Part shown: one piece after another, positions 31,782-40,991 of the stretch
Numbering within the stretch: position 1 is the stretch's first letter
How the letters are laid out: every line of letters begins with the position of its first letter
Source of the DNA: Actinomycetes bacterium
Lineage (GTDB): Bacteria; Actinomycetota; Acidimicrobiia; Acidimicrobiales; Ilumatobacteraceae
Reading direction: 5' to 3'
Assembly (NCBI GenBank): GCA_025360105.1
Contig: JANYCT010000053.1
Location: 1-64,000, forward strand
DNA: 64,000 nucleotides
Program-made: the position numbers and the translations under genes
The notes under the pieces: generated by a model
What the model was told of the DNA's origin: nothing
Database searches by the model: none
What the model saw: the letters and a program-made list of their open reading frames with translations, nothing else

Positions 31782-33149
31782 ATGGGAACGATCGAGGTAC
31801 ACAACTGGTTCGGTGACGTTGTCTGGACGCCTTCGGCGCAGGCCACACCGACGTCGGTGGAAGAGATCGTTGCGATCGTTCGCGATCCAATTGCGTATCC
31901 GAGCCCGGTGCGTGGCGTCGGGTCGAACCACTCTACGACGGCGTGCGCGTCTGCTCCAGCAGGAACCACACTGTTCATGAGTGCGATGAACAAGATCGTC
32001 TCCATCGGCACCGATACTGTGACCACGCAACCGGGCGCGCTACTCAAGGACGTGGCCGAGGAGTTGGTAAAGCACGGCTTGCAGTTCTTCGTGAACATCG
32101 AACTCGGCGACCTCAGCATGGGTGCCGCGGCCACCTGTGGAACCAAAGAGGCGGCTTTCCCTGGTGAGCACGGGCAGGTGTCGTCGTACTGCATCGGCGC
32201 TCGCATTGTCACGGCGACGGGCGAGCTCTTGCAGATCACCGAGGATGATGGCCCGTTGCTCCAGGCATTCCGATCCAGCTATGGCACATTCGGGGTCACG
32301 TACGAGGTCACGTTCCGTGTACGGCCGCTGCAGCCAATGTCGGTTTACCACAAGGTCTATTCGTTGGAGGAGTACCTCGCTGCGCTGCCCGAGCTCACCG
32401 CCAGCGGCCAATCGCTGATGATGTTCATGGACCCCATGCGCAACAAGGTAGCTGTCGAGTTCCGCACCTATCACGACGTCGAGCCGGGCCAGAAGTACAG
32501 CCATTGGCAGTGGAAGCTGCGCAACTTCCTCTGGAAAGACATTGGTCCCGGCTGGGCATATCTCACCCGTCGTTTCATCCCGACAAAGTTCCTCCGGTCG
32601 CTGTCGCTGGGTGCACTCAGCGCCATTACCTTTCCGGTCCTTCGCCTAGTGATCCGCGGCAACAACACCCTCGCGGCCGACCAGCAGATCCACTATCCGC
32701 CCGTGGCCAACGACTGCAAGTACACGTTCATCATCTGGGCCTATCCCGCAGATCGTTATCCCGATGCAATGCGTGCGTACTTTCAATTCTGCAAGGACTA
32801 TTACAAGGAAACCGGTTTCCGCATCACCATGCCGAGCGTGGGTTACCGCACGTTCGAGGACAAGAGTTCGCTGCTGTCGTATTCCTACACCGGCGATTCC
32901 ATCACCATCGATCCAGTGACCACCCCAGAGCCCGGCTGGGAGGCGTTCCAGCAGGCCTACAGCCGGTTGGGCCAGCGCTTCGACGGTGTTCCGCTGCTGA
33001 ACCAGACCAACTACCTCACGCGTCAATCCGTGGTCACTGCCTTCGGTGATCGCATTGATGCGCTCGAGCGTCAGCGAGTGGCGCTCGATCCATCCGGACG
33101 ATTCCTCTCGCCGTACTTCAGCGCGCTCTTCGCCTCGCCCGTAACGTGA
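31782..33149 (+). CDS. FAD-dependent aldonolactone-oxidase-like protein
   Basis: A 455-residue FAD-linked oxidase of the L-gulono-1,4-lactone / D-arabinono-lactone oxidase type. The PCMH-type FAD domain includes TPTSVEEIVAIV, VRGVGSNHSTTACA (the usual GSGHS-like loop; the flavin-linking His is in SNHS), a GALLKDVAEEL segment and GDLSMGAAATCGT. The C-terminal cap carries the substrate region. It oxidises a sugar lactone or polyol in related proteins; the substrate is unknown. The start is the ATG at 31782, since GGAGG lies seven bases upstream; earlier starts lack one. It couples to the next gene by GTGA. Confidence 0.85.
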   Translation: MGTIEVHNWFGDVVWTPSAQATPTSVEEIVAIVRDPIAYPSPVRGVGSNHSTTACASAPAGTTLFMSAMNKIVSIGTDTVTTQPGALLKDVAEELVKHGLQFFVNIELGDLSMGAAATCGTKEAAFPGEHGQVSSYCIGARIVTATGELLQITEDDGPLLQAFRSSYGTFGVTYEVTFRVRPLQPMSVYHKVYSLEEYLAALPELTASGQSLMMFMDPMRNKVAVEFRTYHDVEPGQKYSHWQWKLRNFLWKDIGPGWAYLTRRFIPTKFLRSLSLGALSAITFPVLRLVIRGNNTLAADQQIHYPPVANDCKYTFIIWAYPADRYPDAMRAYFQFCKDYYKETGFRITMPSVGYRTFEDKSSLLSYSYTGDSITIDPVTTPEPGWEAFQQAYSRLGQRFDGVPLLNQTNYLTRQSVVTAFGDRIDALERQRVALDPSGRFLSPYFSALFASPVT

Positions 33150-33856
33150 CCCGGCTGCGGCTGCCGTGGGTCGCGCTGCCCATGGCCATCATCAATTGGG
33201 TGTCAATCGCCGAGCACTGGACCACGCTGAAGAACATTTCCAAGCCAACCACCATCGTGATTCTGATCGTGTGGTTCCTCTTCGAGACTCGCGGCCAACC
33301 GGGCGGCATGAAGTCACCCCGCACCTGGTTTGCCGTCGGGTTGGTGTTCTCGCTCGCCGGTGACGTGTTGCTCATCGGGTCGGGATCGACCGCCTTCGAT
33401 CTTGGCCTCGCCGCGTTCTTGCTCGCGCACGTCTGCTACATCAACGGTTTCAACCGACCATGGGTGCCGCCGGGACGACTGACGGCGGTGTTCGTGATCG
33501 TGTTGGGCGCGTACGCGGTCGTGCTCTACTCGATCCTCTACTCGCATATTTCCGGACTGCTGAAGGTTGCGGTCGCGGTCTACGCGATCGGCCTCTGCAC
33601 GATGGTGCTGTCGTCGTTGGAGACGTGGCGGCGTCCGGATTGGGTAAAGGTTGCCGCACTGTTCGCCTCGGTGGGCGGTGTGATCTTTCTGTCTTCGGAC
33701 TCGATGCTTGCGATCCAACAGTTCGTCCGGCCGACTTCAGCCTTCGACCTGCCGGTGATGGTCACGTATTACCTCGGCCAATTCGGCATCATCGCCGGGG
33801 TCGTCAACCGCGGATGGCATGCGACTACGGTCGCCGCGTCAACGACACCACCCTGA
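33146..33856 (+). CDS. YhhN/TMEM86-family membrane protein
   Basis: A 236-residue integral membrane protein with about eight hydrophobic segments. It matches the YhhN family, whose animal members (TMEM86) are lysoplasmalogenases. Conserved features include the SKPTTIVILI stretch in the first membrane pair, FSLAGDVLLIG, with the family aspartate in a membrane segment, and FLLAHVCYINGF. Whether the bacterial protein cleaves lysoplasmalogens or another vinyl-ether lipid is unknown. The GTG start overlaps the preceding oxidase gene by four bases, so the two are translated together. Confidence 0.85.
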   Translation: MTRLRLPWVALPMAIINWVSIAEHWTTLKNISKPTTIVILIVWFLFETRGQPGGMKSPRTWFAVGLVFSLAGDVLLIGSGSTAFDLGLAAFLLAHVCYINGFNRPWVPPGRLTAVFVIVLGAYAVVLYSILYSHISGLLKVAVAVYAIGLCTMVLSSLETWRRPDWVKVAALFASVGGVIFLSSDSMLAIQQFVRPTSAFDLPVMVTYYLGQFGIIAGVVNRGWHATTVAASTTPP

Positions 33857-34266
33857 CCGATTGGTTCGAGATCATCCGGCGCAATGCATCGTCCGTTCTG
33901 AACGCCATTGGCTAGATCTTCTGGGATCTTGGCGTCGCGAAGCGCTACCAGTTGGTCGGCCTTCCCGAGGCATTCGCCGGCACATTGGGCTATCACGCGG
34001 CTCGTTGCGCGCCGTTGGCCGGGGCCGGGCCGGAGGCCGTCATCGCAGCGTTCGGGTCGATCACCCTGATGGCCATTCGCGGTGTCTTTCAGTTCCTCGA
34101 CGCACGCGACCGCTTTCGTCAGATGTTCTTAGCCCGTGACGCAGCAGTGGTTGACGGATTGCGCACGTACGCGCCCGACATCGTTGAGCCTCTGATCGAA
34201 TTCGGCCCAGACCTCTCGAGCGTCGGCGTACAACTACCACTCGTCGCGATTGATCGAGTTCCGTGA
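33814..34266 (+). pseudogene. Disrupted SCO6745-like gene
   Basis: One frame from the ATG at 33814 encodes DWFEIIRRNASSVLNAIG, then TAG at 33913-33915, then in the same frame FWDLGVAKRYQLVGLPEAFA, GYHAARCAPLAGAG and AVIAAFGSI, ending at 34266. The order of a W/Y segment, a G-L turn, G-Y-x-A-x-R-x-A-P-L and A-x-F resembles the actinobacterial SCO6745-type family. That family is about 250-280 residues long; this frame is much shorter and interrupted. A shorter intact protein starting at 33952 (GTT/TTG region) cannot be excluded. Family assignment is from memory and tentative. Confidence 0.45.
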
Positions 34267-34287
34267 ACGATTCGAACCGCCGTGCGT

Positions 34288-34440
34288 TCAGTCGCTGGCA
34301 AGGTCGACGAGACGGCAGGCGTCAACTACCAGTCGGCGTTGCGCATTCGACGTTGACACCCAGCGGTGAAATTCGGCTGTGTCGCTCAGCCAAACGGCTT
34401 CGACGGACTTGAGTCCTTGGCCGTCGTTGATGCGGACGCA
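34288..34440 (-). pseudogene. Coding-like fragment overlapping the end of the Usp-like gene
   Basis: In a frame different from the Usp gene, the reverse strand reads CVRINDGQGLKSVEAVW, SDTAEFHRWV, SNAQRRLVVDACRLVDLASD and stops at 34288-34290. Composition and codon third positions look like a real protein end, but there is no suitable start. It is probably the tail of a lost gene joined to the truncated universal stress protein. I do not recognise the family. Confidence 0.3.
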
Positions 34441-34655
34441 GTGTCGACCACGAGCACCGAGCACATCGCATGCCGCAGCACCTGAGCCGGCACCTCTGCG
34501 TGTCGACGCGCCGTAGCTTCTGCCGCTGCGTCGCCGACGTCGACCGCGTAGACGAGGTGTAGGTCCGCATCGGTGAGTTGCGCATGGGATTTCGCGCGGG
34601 TGAATGCGGCCAGAGCCGTTGCCTGATTGTTGACACCGACGACAATCGTGGTCAT
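34386..34655 (-). CDS. Truncated universal stress protein (UspA-like)
   Basis: An 89-residue product starting MTTIVVGVNNQATALAAF with a good AGGAG nine bases before the ATG. The first 45 residues match the UspA beginning (A-x-L-x-L-V-Y-A-V-D), and the end matches the final Usp strand VLRHAMCSVLVVD. The middle is missing, including the region with the ATP-binding G-x2-G-x9-G(S/T) loop. The protein is about 50-60 residues shorter than usual because of an internal deletion. It can still be translated but probably does not bind ATP. It precedes the PEP-utilising gene on the opposite side of its stop. Confidence 0.55.
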   Translation of the reverse strand: MTTIVVGVNNQATALAAFTRAKSHAQLTDADLHLVYAVDVGDAAAEATARRHAEVPAQVLRHAMCSVLVVDTASASTTAKDSSPSKPFG

Positions 34656-34689
34656 ACGAGGTACTCCTGTTGCGTGAGTGGGATTCAGC

Positions 34690-36345
34690 TCATTCGAGTA
34701 CGGTTACCGTACCGGCGGTGCCATCGACGCGGACCCGATCACCACTGACGATGCGACTGGTTCCGTTGACGGTGCCGACGACGGTAGGGAACCCCATCTC
34801 GCGGCCCATGATCGCGGCGTGCGACGCGAAGCTGCCATGGTCGGTGACGATGGCACCGAGGATGTGCAAGAACGCGTTGAACGATTCACCCGTGGCCGAG
34901 GTGACCAACACGTCGCCTTCCTCGAGCAGCATCAGATCGTCGAAGTTGCGCACAATGCATGCCGGCCCTTCGTAGATGCCTTGGCTTCCTGCGATGCCGA
35001 TAATGGTGGTGGCATCTCCGGCTGGGCCGTCGGCCTCGCCCAGCACGCCACCGAGCACGAATCCGAACGTGCCCATCAGCCGACCCAGTGACGGCGGCAG
35101 CATGTCGAGTGGCGGTGGGTGAGGAGCCTCGGGTCCGAGTGCTCCCGGAGCACCCTTGGCGCTCGCGGTTTTGCGGGCAGCGACGCGCTCGGTCAGCTCT
35201 GCCGACGTCGGATGCTCGGCACCGTCGAGCAGTGCGTCGATTTCTGAGATGGTGATATCGAGCGTGTCGTACTTGAACCCGATGCGACCCTGCGCATGCA
35301 GGCGCGTGCCGAGCTCGATGAGTGCCAACCGAATCAGGCCCGCGGCGGAGGCGTCGCTGTAGAGGCCGCGCTCGTCGCGGAGTCGGTACATCAAACGGCC
35401 CTCGGCCAAGAGATCGTCGAACAGGTCGAGATGCTCAGCCGGTACCTCGCTGCGAACCTGAGTGGCAAGCGTGTTGGATCGCACCTGTGCGCTCGCTGCG
35501 TCGTGATCGAGTGCAGCTTGGAGCCGACCGAGGATCATCTCCGGGCGTTCGCGAACGGTGGGGTTGGTGATGTCGAAGCCGGCGGCGATGCGGAAGCCGA
35601 TGTCGCGCACGTATGCCGCGACGCCGGGAACGCGAGCGCAGAGTTCGGCCACGCGGTCGGCGGCGGACGCATCGCCCTGCAGGAGTGCACGGGCCTCGGC
35701 GTCGGTGCGCAGTGATGTGATGGCATCCTCCATCTCCGGAGGCAGCACGCTAGAGACGGGCGACCAACCATCGAAGATGGCGAACAGCGACATCGGGTCG
35801 CGGCCCGTCCATTGCGCGGCATGCAGAACGAAATCGCCCGGCGGCACCATCGCCATCGCATTGAAGCGGTGATGCTGATACCACATTGCTTTAAGGTGGT
35901 CGACACAGGCATGCAGGTGCGCCCGAAGGCCTCCGTTGTCCAACGCGGCCAAGTCGACGTCGCCGAGCGCCCGGTGTGCGGCAATGGCGGCCGGCTTCAG
36001 TTCGCTGTCCCAGTACTGCAGCGTGTCACGCCAGATGCGGTTCTCGAACGCAGCCGCGGCGACGCCGGCACGGCGCCCGATCTCGGCACCGAGGTACTCG
36101 GGTGTGCGCGGGCCATCGGGCCCCGGCGCGTCGAATGGCACCGGCTGCATGTATGGGAAGCCGTTGACGAAACGCATGTTCATGCTGTCGAGCAAGACGC
36201 CCCATGCAGCGAAGGTCTCCTCGAAACCCTTTGCAAAGTTTGCCGGATACGCCTCTTGGAGGATGGGTGTGATCGACGCGGGAAAGTGGGCGCGATCCTG
36301 GCGCCACGGTCCCGGACCCGGTGCGACCCACTCTGCATCCAACAC
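34690..36345 (-). CDS. PEP-utilising enzyme mobile-domain protein
   Basis: A 551-residue protein with an unassigned helical N-terminal part of about 400 residues and a C-terminal PEP-utiliser swivelling domain (about residues 455-550). The phosphohistidine motif is DHGSFASHAAIMGREMGFPT, like the T-S-H-A-A loop of PEP synthase, PPDK and rifampin phosphotransferase. GDVLVTSATGESF also fits the domain. There is no ATP-grasp domain, so it cannot be a complete PEP synthase. It resembles the C-terminal partner proteins of that group. The partner and substrate are unknown. The ATG at 36345 was chosen as the first in frame; an extended start was not evident. Confidence 0.8.
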   Translation of the reverse strand: MLDAEWVAPGPGPWRQDRAHFPASITPILQEAYPANFAKGFEETFAAWGVLLDSMNMRFVNGFPYMQPVPFDAPGPDGPRTPEYLGAEIGRRAGVAAAAFENRIWRDTLQYWDSELKPAAIAAHRALGDVDLAALDNGGLRAHLHACVDHLKAMWYQHHRFNAMAMVPPGDFVLHAAQWTGRDPMSLFAIFDGWSPVSSVLPPEMEDAITSLRTDAEARALLQGDASAADRVAELCARVPGVAAYVRDIGFRIAAGFDITNPTVRERPEMILGRLQAALDHDAASAQVRSNTLATQVRSEVPAEHLDLFDDLLAEGRLMYRLRDERGLYSDASAAGLIRLALIELGTRLHAQGRIGFKYDTLDITISEIDALLDGAEHPTSAELTERVAARKTASAKGAPGALGPEAPHPPPLDMLPPSLGRLMGTFGFVLGGVLGEADGPAGDATTIIGIAGSQGIYEGPACIVRNFDDLMLLEEGDVLVTSATGESFNAFLHILGAIVTDHGSFASHAAIMGREMGFPTVVGTVNGTSRIVSGDRVRVDGTAGTVTVLE

Positions 36346-36411
36346 GTCTGCTCCCTTCGGTCGGCGTCGCCCCTTGACGCCGTGATGCTGCGGGAACCTA
36401 TCAGGCTTGGT

Positions 36412-37233
36412 TCACGCCTCGAAACGAATGCGGCTCCACCGCTCAGGAAGATGGGTGTCGTAGACGCCGTGGCTGTTGAGGGTCATTGCGGGGTGGGGGA
36501 GCACCTCGGTGCCGCTCACGATCAGCCGCTGGAACCGACCGAGGAACATCGTCAATTCGTCGCCGGGTTGCGGTGGCACCGACCGTGACGGGGCCAGCAC
36601 GGCCAAGCTCGCCCAAGGGATCAAGATCTCCGCCGACCAACCACGATCGATGTCGGAGTCATCGTTCAAGGTGCCGTTGACGCAAACGCCGGTACGTAGG
36701 CCGGGCATGTCGAAGCCGGTGAATGCCCAACGGGCACCTCTCGGGTGGGTGCCCTTCCAGAACGAGACGCCACTGCGGTCGTAGTCGCCGGCGAAGGTGT
36801 GTGCGTCGGGTGCGTGGACGTCGAATTGCGCTACGTCGAAGCGGCTGCCCGGGGTGTACGCATCCCTCCAGATGAAGAACACCTCGTACACCGTGTTGGC
36901 AGCGTTCAGTTCGAGTTCGTAGTAGCAGTCACCACCATCAATGAGCACTTCGACGTCGTTGTCGAGGAACACGATGCTGTCGCGGTCTGTCTGCGTCGCA
37001 GCGACGAAGGGCTCCTCGACATCGAACGCGACATACAGGTTTGTGTCGTCCCACACAATCGCGGCGCGCGTGTCGTACATGCCGGGCGCGCCTGTGACCA
37101 TGTCGATGAAGCGTGTGCTCCACTCGGCCTCGGCCCACATCGGCGTGGTGATGTCACCATCGACTGCTGAGGTGTGTGCGGTGCGGTGTGCCGTGAGATC
37201 GGGGGTGACGCCGTCAGCTGTGGCCATGCGCAA
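36412..37233 (-). CDS. Carbohydrate-binding family 9-like protein
   Basis: A 273-residue protein that resembles CBM9-like/DOMON-type carbohydrate-binding beta-sandwich proteins. Recognisable stretches are DTRAAIVWDDTNLYVAFDVE, FLDNDVEVLIDGGDCYYELE, NTVYEVFFIWRD, RGWSAEILIPWASL and PERWSRIRFE at the end. There is no signal peptide, and the role of such stand-alone proteins is unknown; they often accompany sugar metabolism genes. The ATG at 37233 is the first in frame; a second ATG three codons in also fits. It is divergent from the large SARP-type regulator gene. Confidence 0.8.
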   Translation of the reverse strand: MRMATADGVTPDLTAHRTAHTSAVDGDITTPMWAEAEWSTRFIDMVTGAPGMYDTRAAIVWDDTNLYVAFDVEEPFVAATQTDRDSIVFLDNDVEVLIDGGDCYYELELNAANTVYEVFFIWRDAYTPGSRFDVAQFDVHAPDAHTFAGDYDRSGVSFWKGTHPRGARWAFTGFDMPGLRTGVCVNGTLNDDSDIDRGWSAEILIPWASLAVLAPSRSVPPQPGDELTMFLGRFQRLIVSGTEVLPHPAMTLNSHGVYDTHLPERWSRIRFEA

Positions 37234-37324
37234 CGCTACGTCGCGAACATGCGGCGCGGCGATTGCTTCGGTGCTTCCACACTTCGACGTGGCACGTTCG
37301 CTGGCCGAGCCCTAACATCGGTCT

Positions 37325-40300
37325 GTGCTCGCTGCCAACGGGGTCTTCAGTGGCGTGCGCCTCGAACTGCTCGGCGGCGTGCGGGTCTTCGTGAACGGTG
37401 CCGAGGTGGCGCTGCAGCGGGGCCGTCATCGCGAGCTGCTGGCGCTCCTGGCTCTTCGTTCGTCGGTGCCGACCTCGACGGTCGCGCTGCTCGACGCGCT
37501 CTGGGAGGGCGAGCCGCCCGCCTCTGCCGAGAGCACGTTGTACGGATACATCTCGCTGGTTCGCAAGGCCATCGGGTCTACTCATGTGGTCTCCGTGGGC
37601 GGTGGCTACCAATTGGCCGACGTGACTATCGATCTGCACGAGGTGGCCGACAATCAGAGCGCCGCCGACGAAGCACTCGCTGCGGGCGATGCGGTGCTGG
37701 GGCGTCGAGCGCTCGAGCGAGCGCTGTTGCACTATCGAGGAGCCGCGCTTGGTGAGTTCGCCACCCGCACCTGGGCGCAGCCCACGGCCGTGCGCTACGA
37801 GGAGTTGCGTCTTGTGACACTCGAACGTCTTAATGATCTCCGGCTCGAGGCCGGCGAGCATGCACGGCTCATCCCGGAACTCGAAGAGCTGCTGACGTCG
37901 CATCCATTTCGAGAACGTTTGGTCGCACAGCTGATGCTCGCCCTGTACCGCAGCGGTCGACAGGCCGAGTCATTGCGCGTGTATGCGCACCTACGCGAGC
38001 AGTTGGTGGAGGCGCTCGGCATCGAACCGTCGTCGGCGCTGTCGCAGCTCGAAGACGCCATCTTGTTGCAGAAGTCCGAACTCGACCGTCCCCTCGGCGG
38101 AGAACCTTCGTCGTACGGGGTACGACCCAGTCGCGTCGGTGCGGGCGGACCGCCGGCGCTCGCACACAGAGGTGAGCCGGGCACCACGCTTCTGAGCACG
38201 ATCGAACGGCCACACCTCGTGCGGATGCTTCAGCAGCGATTTCGGTCGCGTCTCACCACGGTGGTGGCTGGCCCCGGGTTCGGGAAATCGACGCTCATCG
38301 CCGAGGCCTGGCGCGACAACCTTGCAGCCCAGAGAGGAACCGATGTGTACGTACCGTGCACCCCCCTCGACGTGAATGCCTCCCACTTCGGTGAGGGAAT
38401 CATGGCAGCACTCGGACTGTCCGGCCCGGTGCCGCCAACGGTCGAGGCCATCGTCACGAGTATCACGCGTGCCCTGGCGCTGCGTGCCCCCGAACACATC
38501 GCCGTCATCGTCGACGACTCACATCTCCTGCTGGCCGACACGGGTGGCGAGCGACTGCTCGCGCAACTCTTGGCGGCGTTGCCGGCCAACGGCCATCTCG
38601 TGACGGCGGGGCGCAGGGCGCCCGCGTTGAATAGAACGCGACTCCGGTCCCGGCACGAGCTCACCGAGCTCGTCGAATCCGATCTGCGGTTCCAGCCTGA
38701 CGAGATGCAACACTTCGCGCGCATTCGCGGCGTGGCCGTGGATCGACTCACCGATGCCGATGGATGGCCGGCGCTGAGCGAACTCGCTGCAGTCGCTCAC
38801 GGTGAGACGGTGCGCGAGTACCTGTGGGAGGAAGTGCTCGCCGCGATGGGTGCGTCGCAACGCCGGATGCTGGCCTGTATGAGCCTGCTCGACCAGCTCG
38901 ACGCGGTCGATGCAGGGCTGTACGCAGCCATCGAGGCGATCGCGTTACGGGCTGACGATGATGTCCTCGCTGGTCCACTCGAGGTCGTTCGCGGCCTCCC
39001 GCTGGTGGCGCTTGCGCAGCACGGGAGCGTCCGCATGCACTCGCTGTGGCGCTCGCCGCTCGCCGGCGAACTCAGCGCTCTCGAGGCGTCCGAGGTGTAC
39101 ATCGCCGCAGCCGGCGTGTTGCAGTCCCGCCACGAATTCGACGCGGCGTTTCACCTCCTTGTCGACGCGCTCGATGCCGTGTCGTCTACGGCCAACAACG
39201 CGGCTGCGGCCGCCGTCTGCGCGCTGATCACCGAAGTTGGTCGTCCTGCTCATCCGCCGCTCGCGGCCGATGTGCTTGCCGGATGGGACCAACGACTCGG
39301 CGATCGCCTGGCCGGTGTGCCCGAACGAGTGATGCTGGCAGGGTTGGTCGCTCGCGCCGCCGACGACACCGAGACGGCCATGCGTCTCCTCGGTGATGCG
39401 GCCGAAGCATTCGAGTCTGCGGATGATCTCGAGGGTGCTGCGGTGTGCCTGAGCCATGTCGGTCTGCTCGCATTCTGGCGCTCCGACGTGGTGCGCGGCA
39501 CGGAGAACATGACTCGCCTCCATGCCCTCGCGAAACGCGGCAACGGGCACGCTCAACTCGCGTTCACCATTGGCGTGGCGATGACGCAGAACGTGTTCGG
39601 TCAGGACGAGGCGGCACTCGTGACGCTCGACTCGATCGATCTCACCGGGGTCGACGACGACTGGCACTCGTCAGCGGAATGGGCGCGCGCAACGTCGTTA
39701 CTGGTGCTCGGTCGCGGCGATGAGGCCCTGCGCTCGGCGCGCGTCGCTGTGGATCGCGCAAACGTGGTCTTCTGGCCCGAGGCCGAGGGTCGCCGTGTCG
39801 AGGCGATGTCCTATCTCGATCTCGAGAGCGCCATCGATGATTGGTGGCGCGTGCTCGCTTCCAGCCGGGCAAGTGGTGTGAACCATCACATCATCGGCCA
39901 CGTGGGCCAACTCTGCATGGCGTTGTTGTGGAGCGGCCGTGTCACTGAGGGGCAGTCGCTGCTGATCGAGCTTGCCGACGATGCTCAGCGACGACCCGCG
40001 GACCCGTATCCGCAGATCATTTTCGACGTAACGCGGGCATACGAATCGGTCGCGCTTGGCGACGATGAATCGGCTCGGCGATGGCTGCAGTCTGTGCGCG
40101 ACCGCACTCGGGCGCACGCCCGTACACCGTGGGGTCGATCAGCGGTGCTTGCCTACGGTCTCCTCGACGAGATGCGCGACGAAATCGAAGCCGCTGCGAA
40201 GTCGTCGCCATATCTCGCACAGTCCACCCAATGGGTGGCGACCCTGTTTGGTCGTGGCGATCGCCCCCATGGCGCGCCGAGCGCGGAGGTAATGCCGCAG

Positions 40301-40348
40301 CGCTGGAGAGAACGGCTCGATCTCTCGGGTATCGGCGTGCAAGGTTGA
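37325..40348 (+). CDS. SARP/BTAD-type transcriptional regulator with P-loop ATPase and TPR region
   Basis: A 1007-residue regulator. Residues 8-95 form an OmpR-like winged-helix DNA-binding domain (LELLGGVRVFVNGAEVAL, TLYGYISLVRKAIG). Residues 105-250 are the bacterial transcriptional activator domain (YEELRLVTLERLNDLRLEAG, HLREQLVEALGIEPS). Walker A is GPGFGKST at residues 316-323, followed by an STAND-type ATPase, with VIVDDSHLLL as Walker B. The last 350 residues are helical TPR-like. Large SARPs commonly activate secondary-metabolism or stress genes; no biosynthetic cluster is seen here. GTG at 37325 is the start. It is divergent from the CBM9-like gene. Confidence 0.88.
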   Translation: MLAANGVFSGVRLELLGGVRVFVNGAEVALQRGRHRELLALLALRSSVPTSTVALLDALWEGEPPASAESTLYGYISLVRKAIGSTHVVSVGGGYQLADVTIDLHEVADNQSAADEALAAGDAVLGRRALERALLHYRGAALGEFATRTWAQPTAVRYEELRLVTLERLNDLRLEAGEHARLIPELEELLTSHPFRERLVAQLMLALYRSGRQAESLRVYAHLREQLVEALGIEPSSALSQLEDAILLQKSELDRPLGGEPSSYGVRPSRVGAGGPPALAHRGEPGTTLLSTIERPHLVRMLQQRFRSRLTTVVAGPGFGKSTLIAEAWRDNLAAQRGTDVYVPCTPLDVNASHFGEGIMAALGLSGPVPPTVEAIVTSITRALALRAPEHIAVIVDDSHLLLADTGGERLLAQLLAALPANGHLVTAGRRAPALNRTRLRSRHELTELVESDLRFQPDEMQHFARIRGVAVDRLTDADGWPALSELAAVAHGETVREYLWEEVLAAMGASQRRMLACMSLLDQLDAVDAGLYAAIEAIALRADDDVLAGPLEVVRGLPLVALAQHGSVRMHSLWRSPLAGELSALEASEVYIAAAGVLQSRHEFDAAFHLLVDALDAVSSTANNAAAAAVCALITEVGRPAHPPLAADVLAGWDQRLGDRLAGVPERVMLAGLVARAADDTETAMRLLGDAAEAFESADDLEGAAVCLSHVGLLAFWRSDVVRGTENMTRLHALAKRGNGHAQLAFTIGVAMTQNVFGQDEAALVTLDSIDLTGVDDDWHSSAEWARATSLLVLGRGDEALRSARVAVDRANVVFWPEAEGRRVEAMSYLDLESAIDDWWRVLASSRASGVNHHIIGHVGQLCMALLWSGRVTEGQSLLIELADDAQRRPADPYPQIIFDVTRAYESVALGDDESARRWLQSVRDRTRAHARTPWGRSAVLAYGLLDEMRDEIEAAAKSSPYLAQSTQWVATLFGRGDRPHGAPSAEVMPQRWRERLDLSGIGVQG

Positions 40349-40388
40349 TCCAAGGTCGCTCCCATGGGGTGTGCGTCATGCTCGCGGC

Positions 40389-40775
40389 ATGAAACGAATC
40401 ATCACATCGTCGTTTGTCGTTCTCGCCTTGATCGTCGGCGCCGCCGGTTGTAGCAGCAGCAGCAAGATCAGCAGCGGCGGCAATGCCGGTGGAACCGTGG
40501 CGGCCCAGACCGATGGCACGACGGCTTCCGCCCAGAGTGGCACAACACCGATCGCTGTCGGTGGTTCGGGTGTTGCCTCGGTTGATGCGTTCTGCAAGAA
40601 GGCCCAGGAGATCATTGCTGCACTCAAGCAGGGTGCCTCAGCAGATCAGACCAAGCTGGGCGAAGACATGGCCCAGCTCGGTGCCGACGAGGCGAACCTC
40701 ATCAGCTCCCACCCCGGCGATGCCAACAAAATCTACGAGTGCTACAAGCAGCTGCAGACCGCGCTCGGAGGCTGA
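40389..40775 (+). CDS. Small secreted lipoprotein
   Basis: A 128-residue predicted lipoprotein starting MKRIITSSFVVLALIVGAAGC, with the lipobox GAAGC giving an acylated cysteine at residue 21. A Ser/Gly/Thr-rich linker follows, then a helical domain with two cysteines (DAFCKKAQEI and IYECYKQLQ) that could form a disulfide. I recognise this architecture from uncharacterised actinobacterial lipoproteins but know no function. The ATG at 40389 is preferred over an upstream ATG because it places a normal signal peptide at the N-terminus. Confidence 0.8.
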   Translation: MKRIITSSFVVLALIVGAAGCSSSSKISSGGNAGGTVAAQTDGTTASAQSGTTPIAVGGSGVASVDAFCKKAQEIIAALKQGASADQTKLGEDMAQLGADEANLISSHPGDANKIYECYKQLQTALGG

Positions 40776-40784
40776 GCGAATCGA

Positions 40785-40824
40785 GTGGCTCCATGTGGCT
40801 CCATGCGGCTCCATGCGGCTCATG
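40785..40824. repeat. 10-base tandem repeat after the lipoprotein gene
   Basis: Three full consecutive copies of CCATGYGGCT (40791-40800, 40801-40810, 40811-40820) flanked by partial copies. It lies ten bases after the lipoprotein stop. It has no hairpin symmetry and no coding role is seen. Confidence 0.8.
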
Positions 40825-40991
40825 ACCAGAGATCAAGCCGTGCGCGAGCAGGTACGCCACCGTTCATTGACATCGCTCAACTGATGGCTTCAGCAGCCCC
40901 CTGTCCTGTCGGTCTCGTCTACGTCGCGATGTGGGCGCCGCGGCGCTACTTCACCGTGGTTGATATCGACCCCGGCAGCTAACCTGCCGCC

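Noticed and set aside
34690-36345. The PEP-utilising-domain protein as a complete PEP synthase or pyruvate phosphate dikinase
   Set aside because: There is no ATP-grasp domain and no PEP-binding TIM barrel in its 551 residues; only the swivelling phosphohistidine domain is present.
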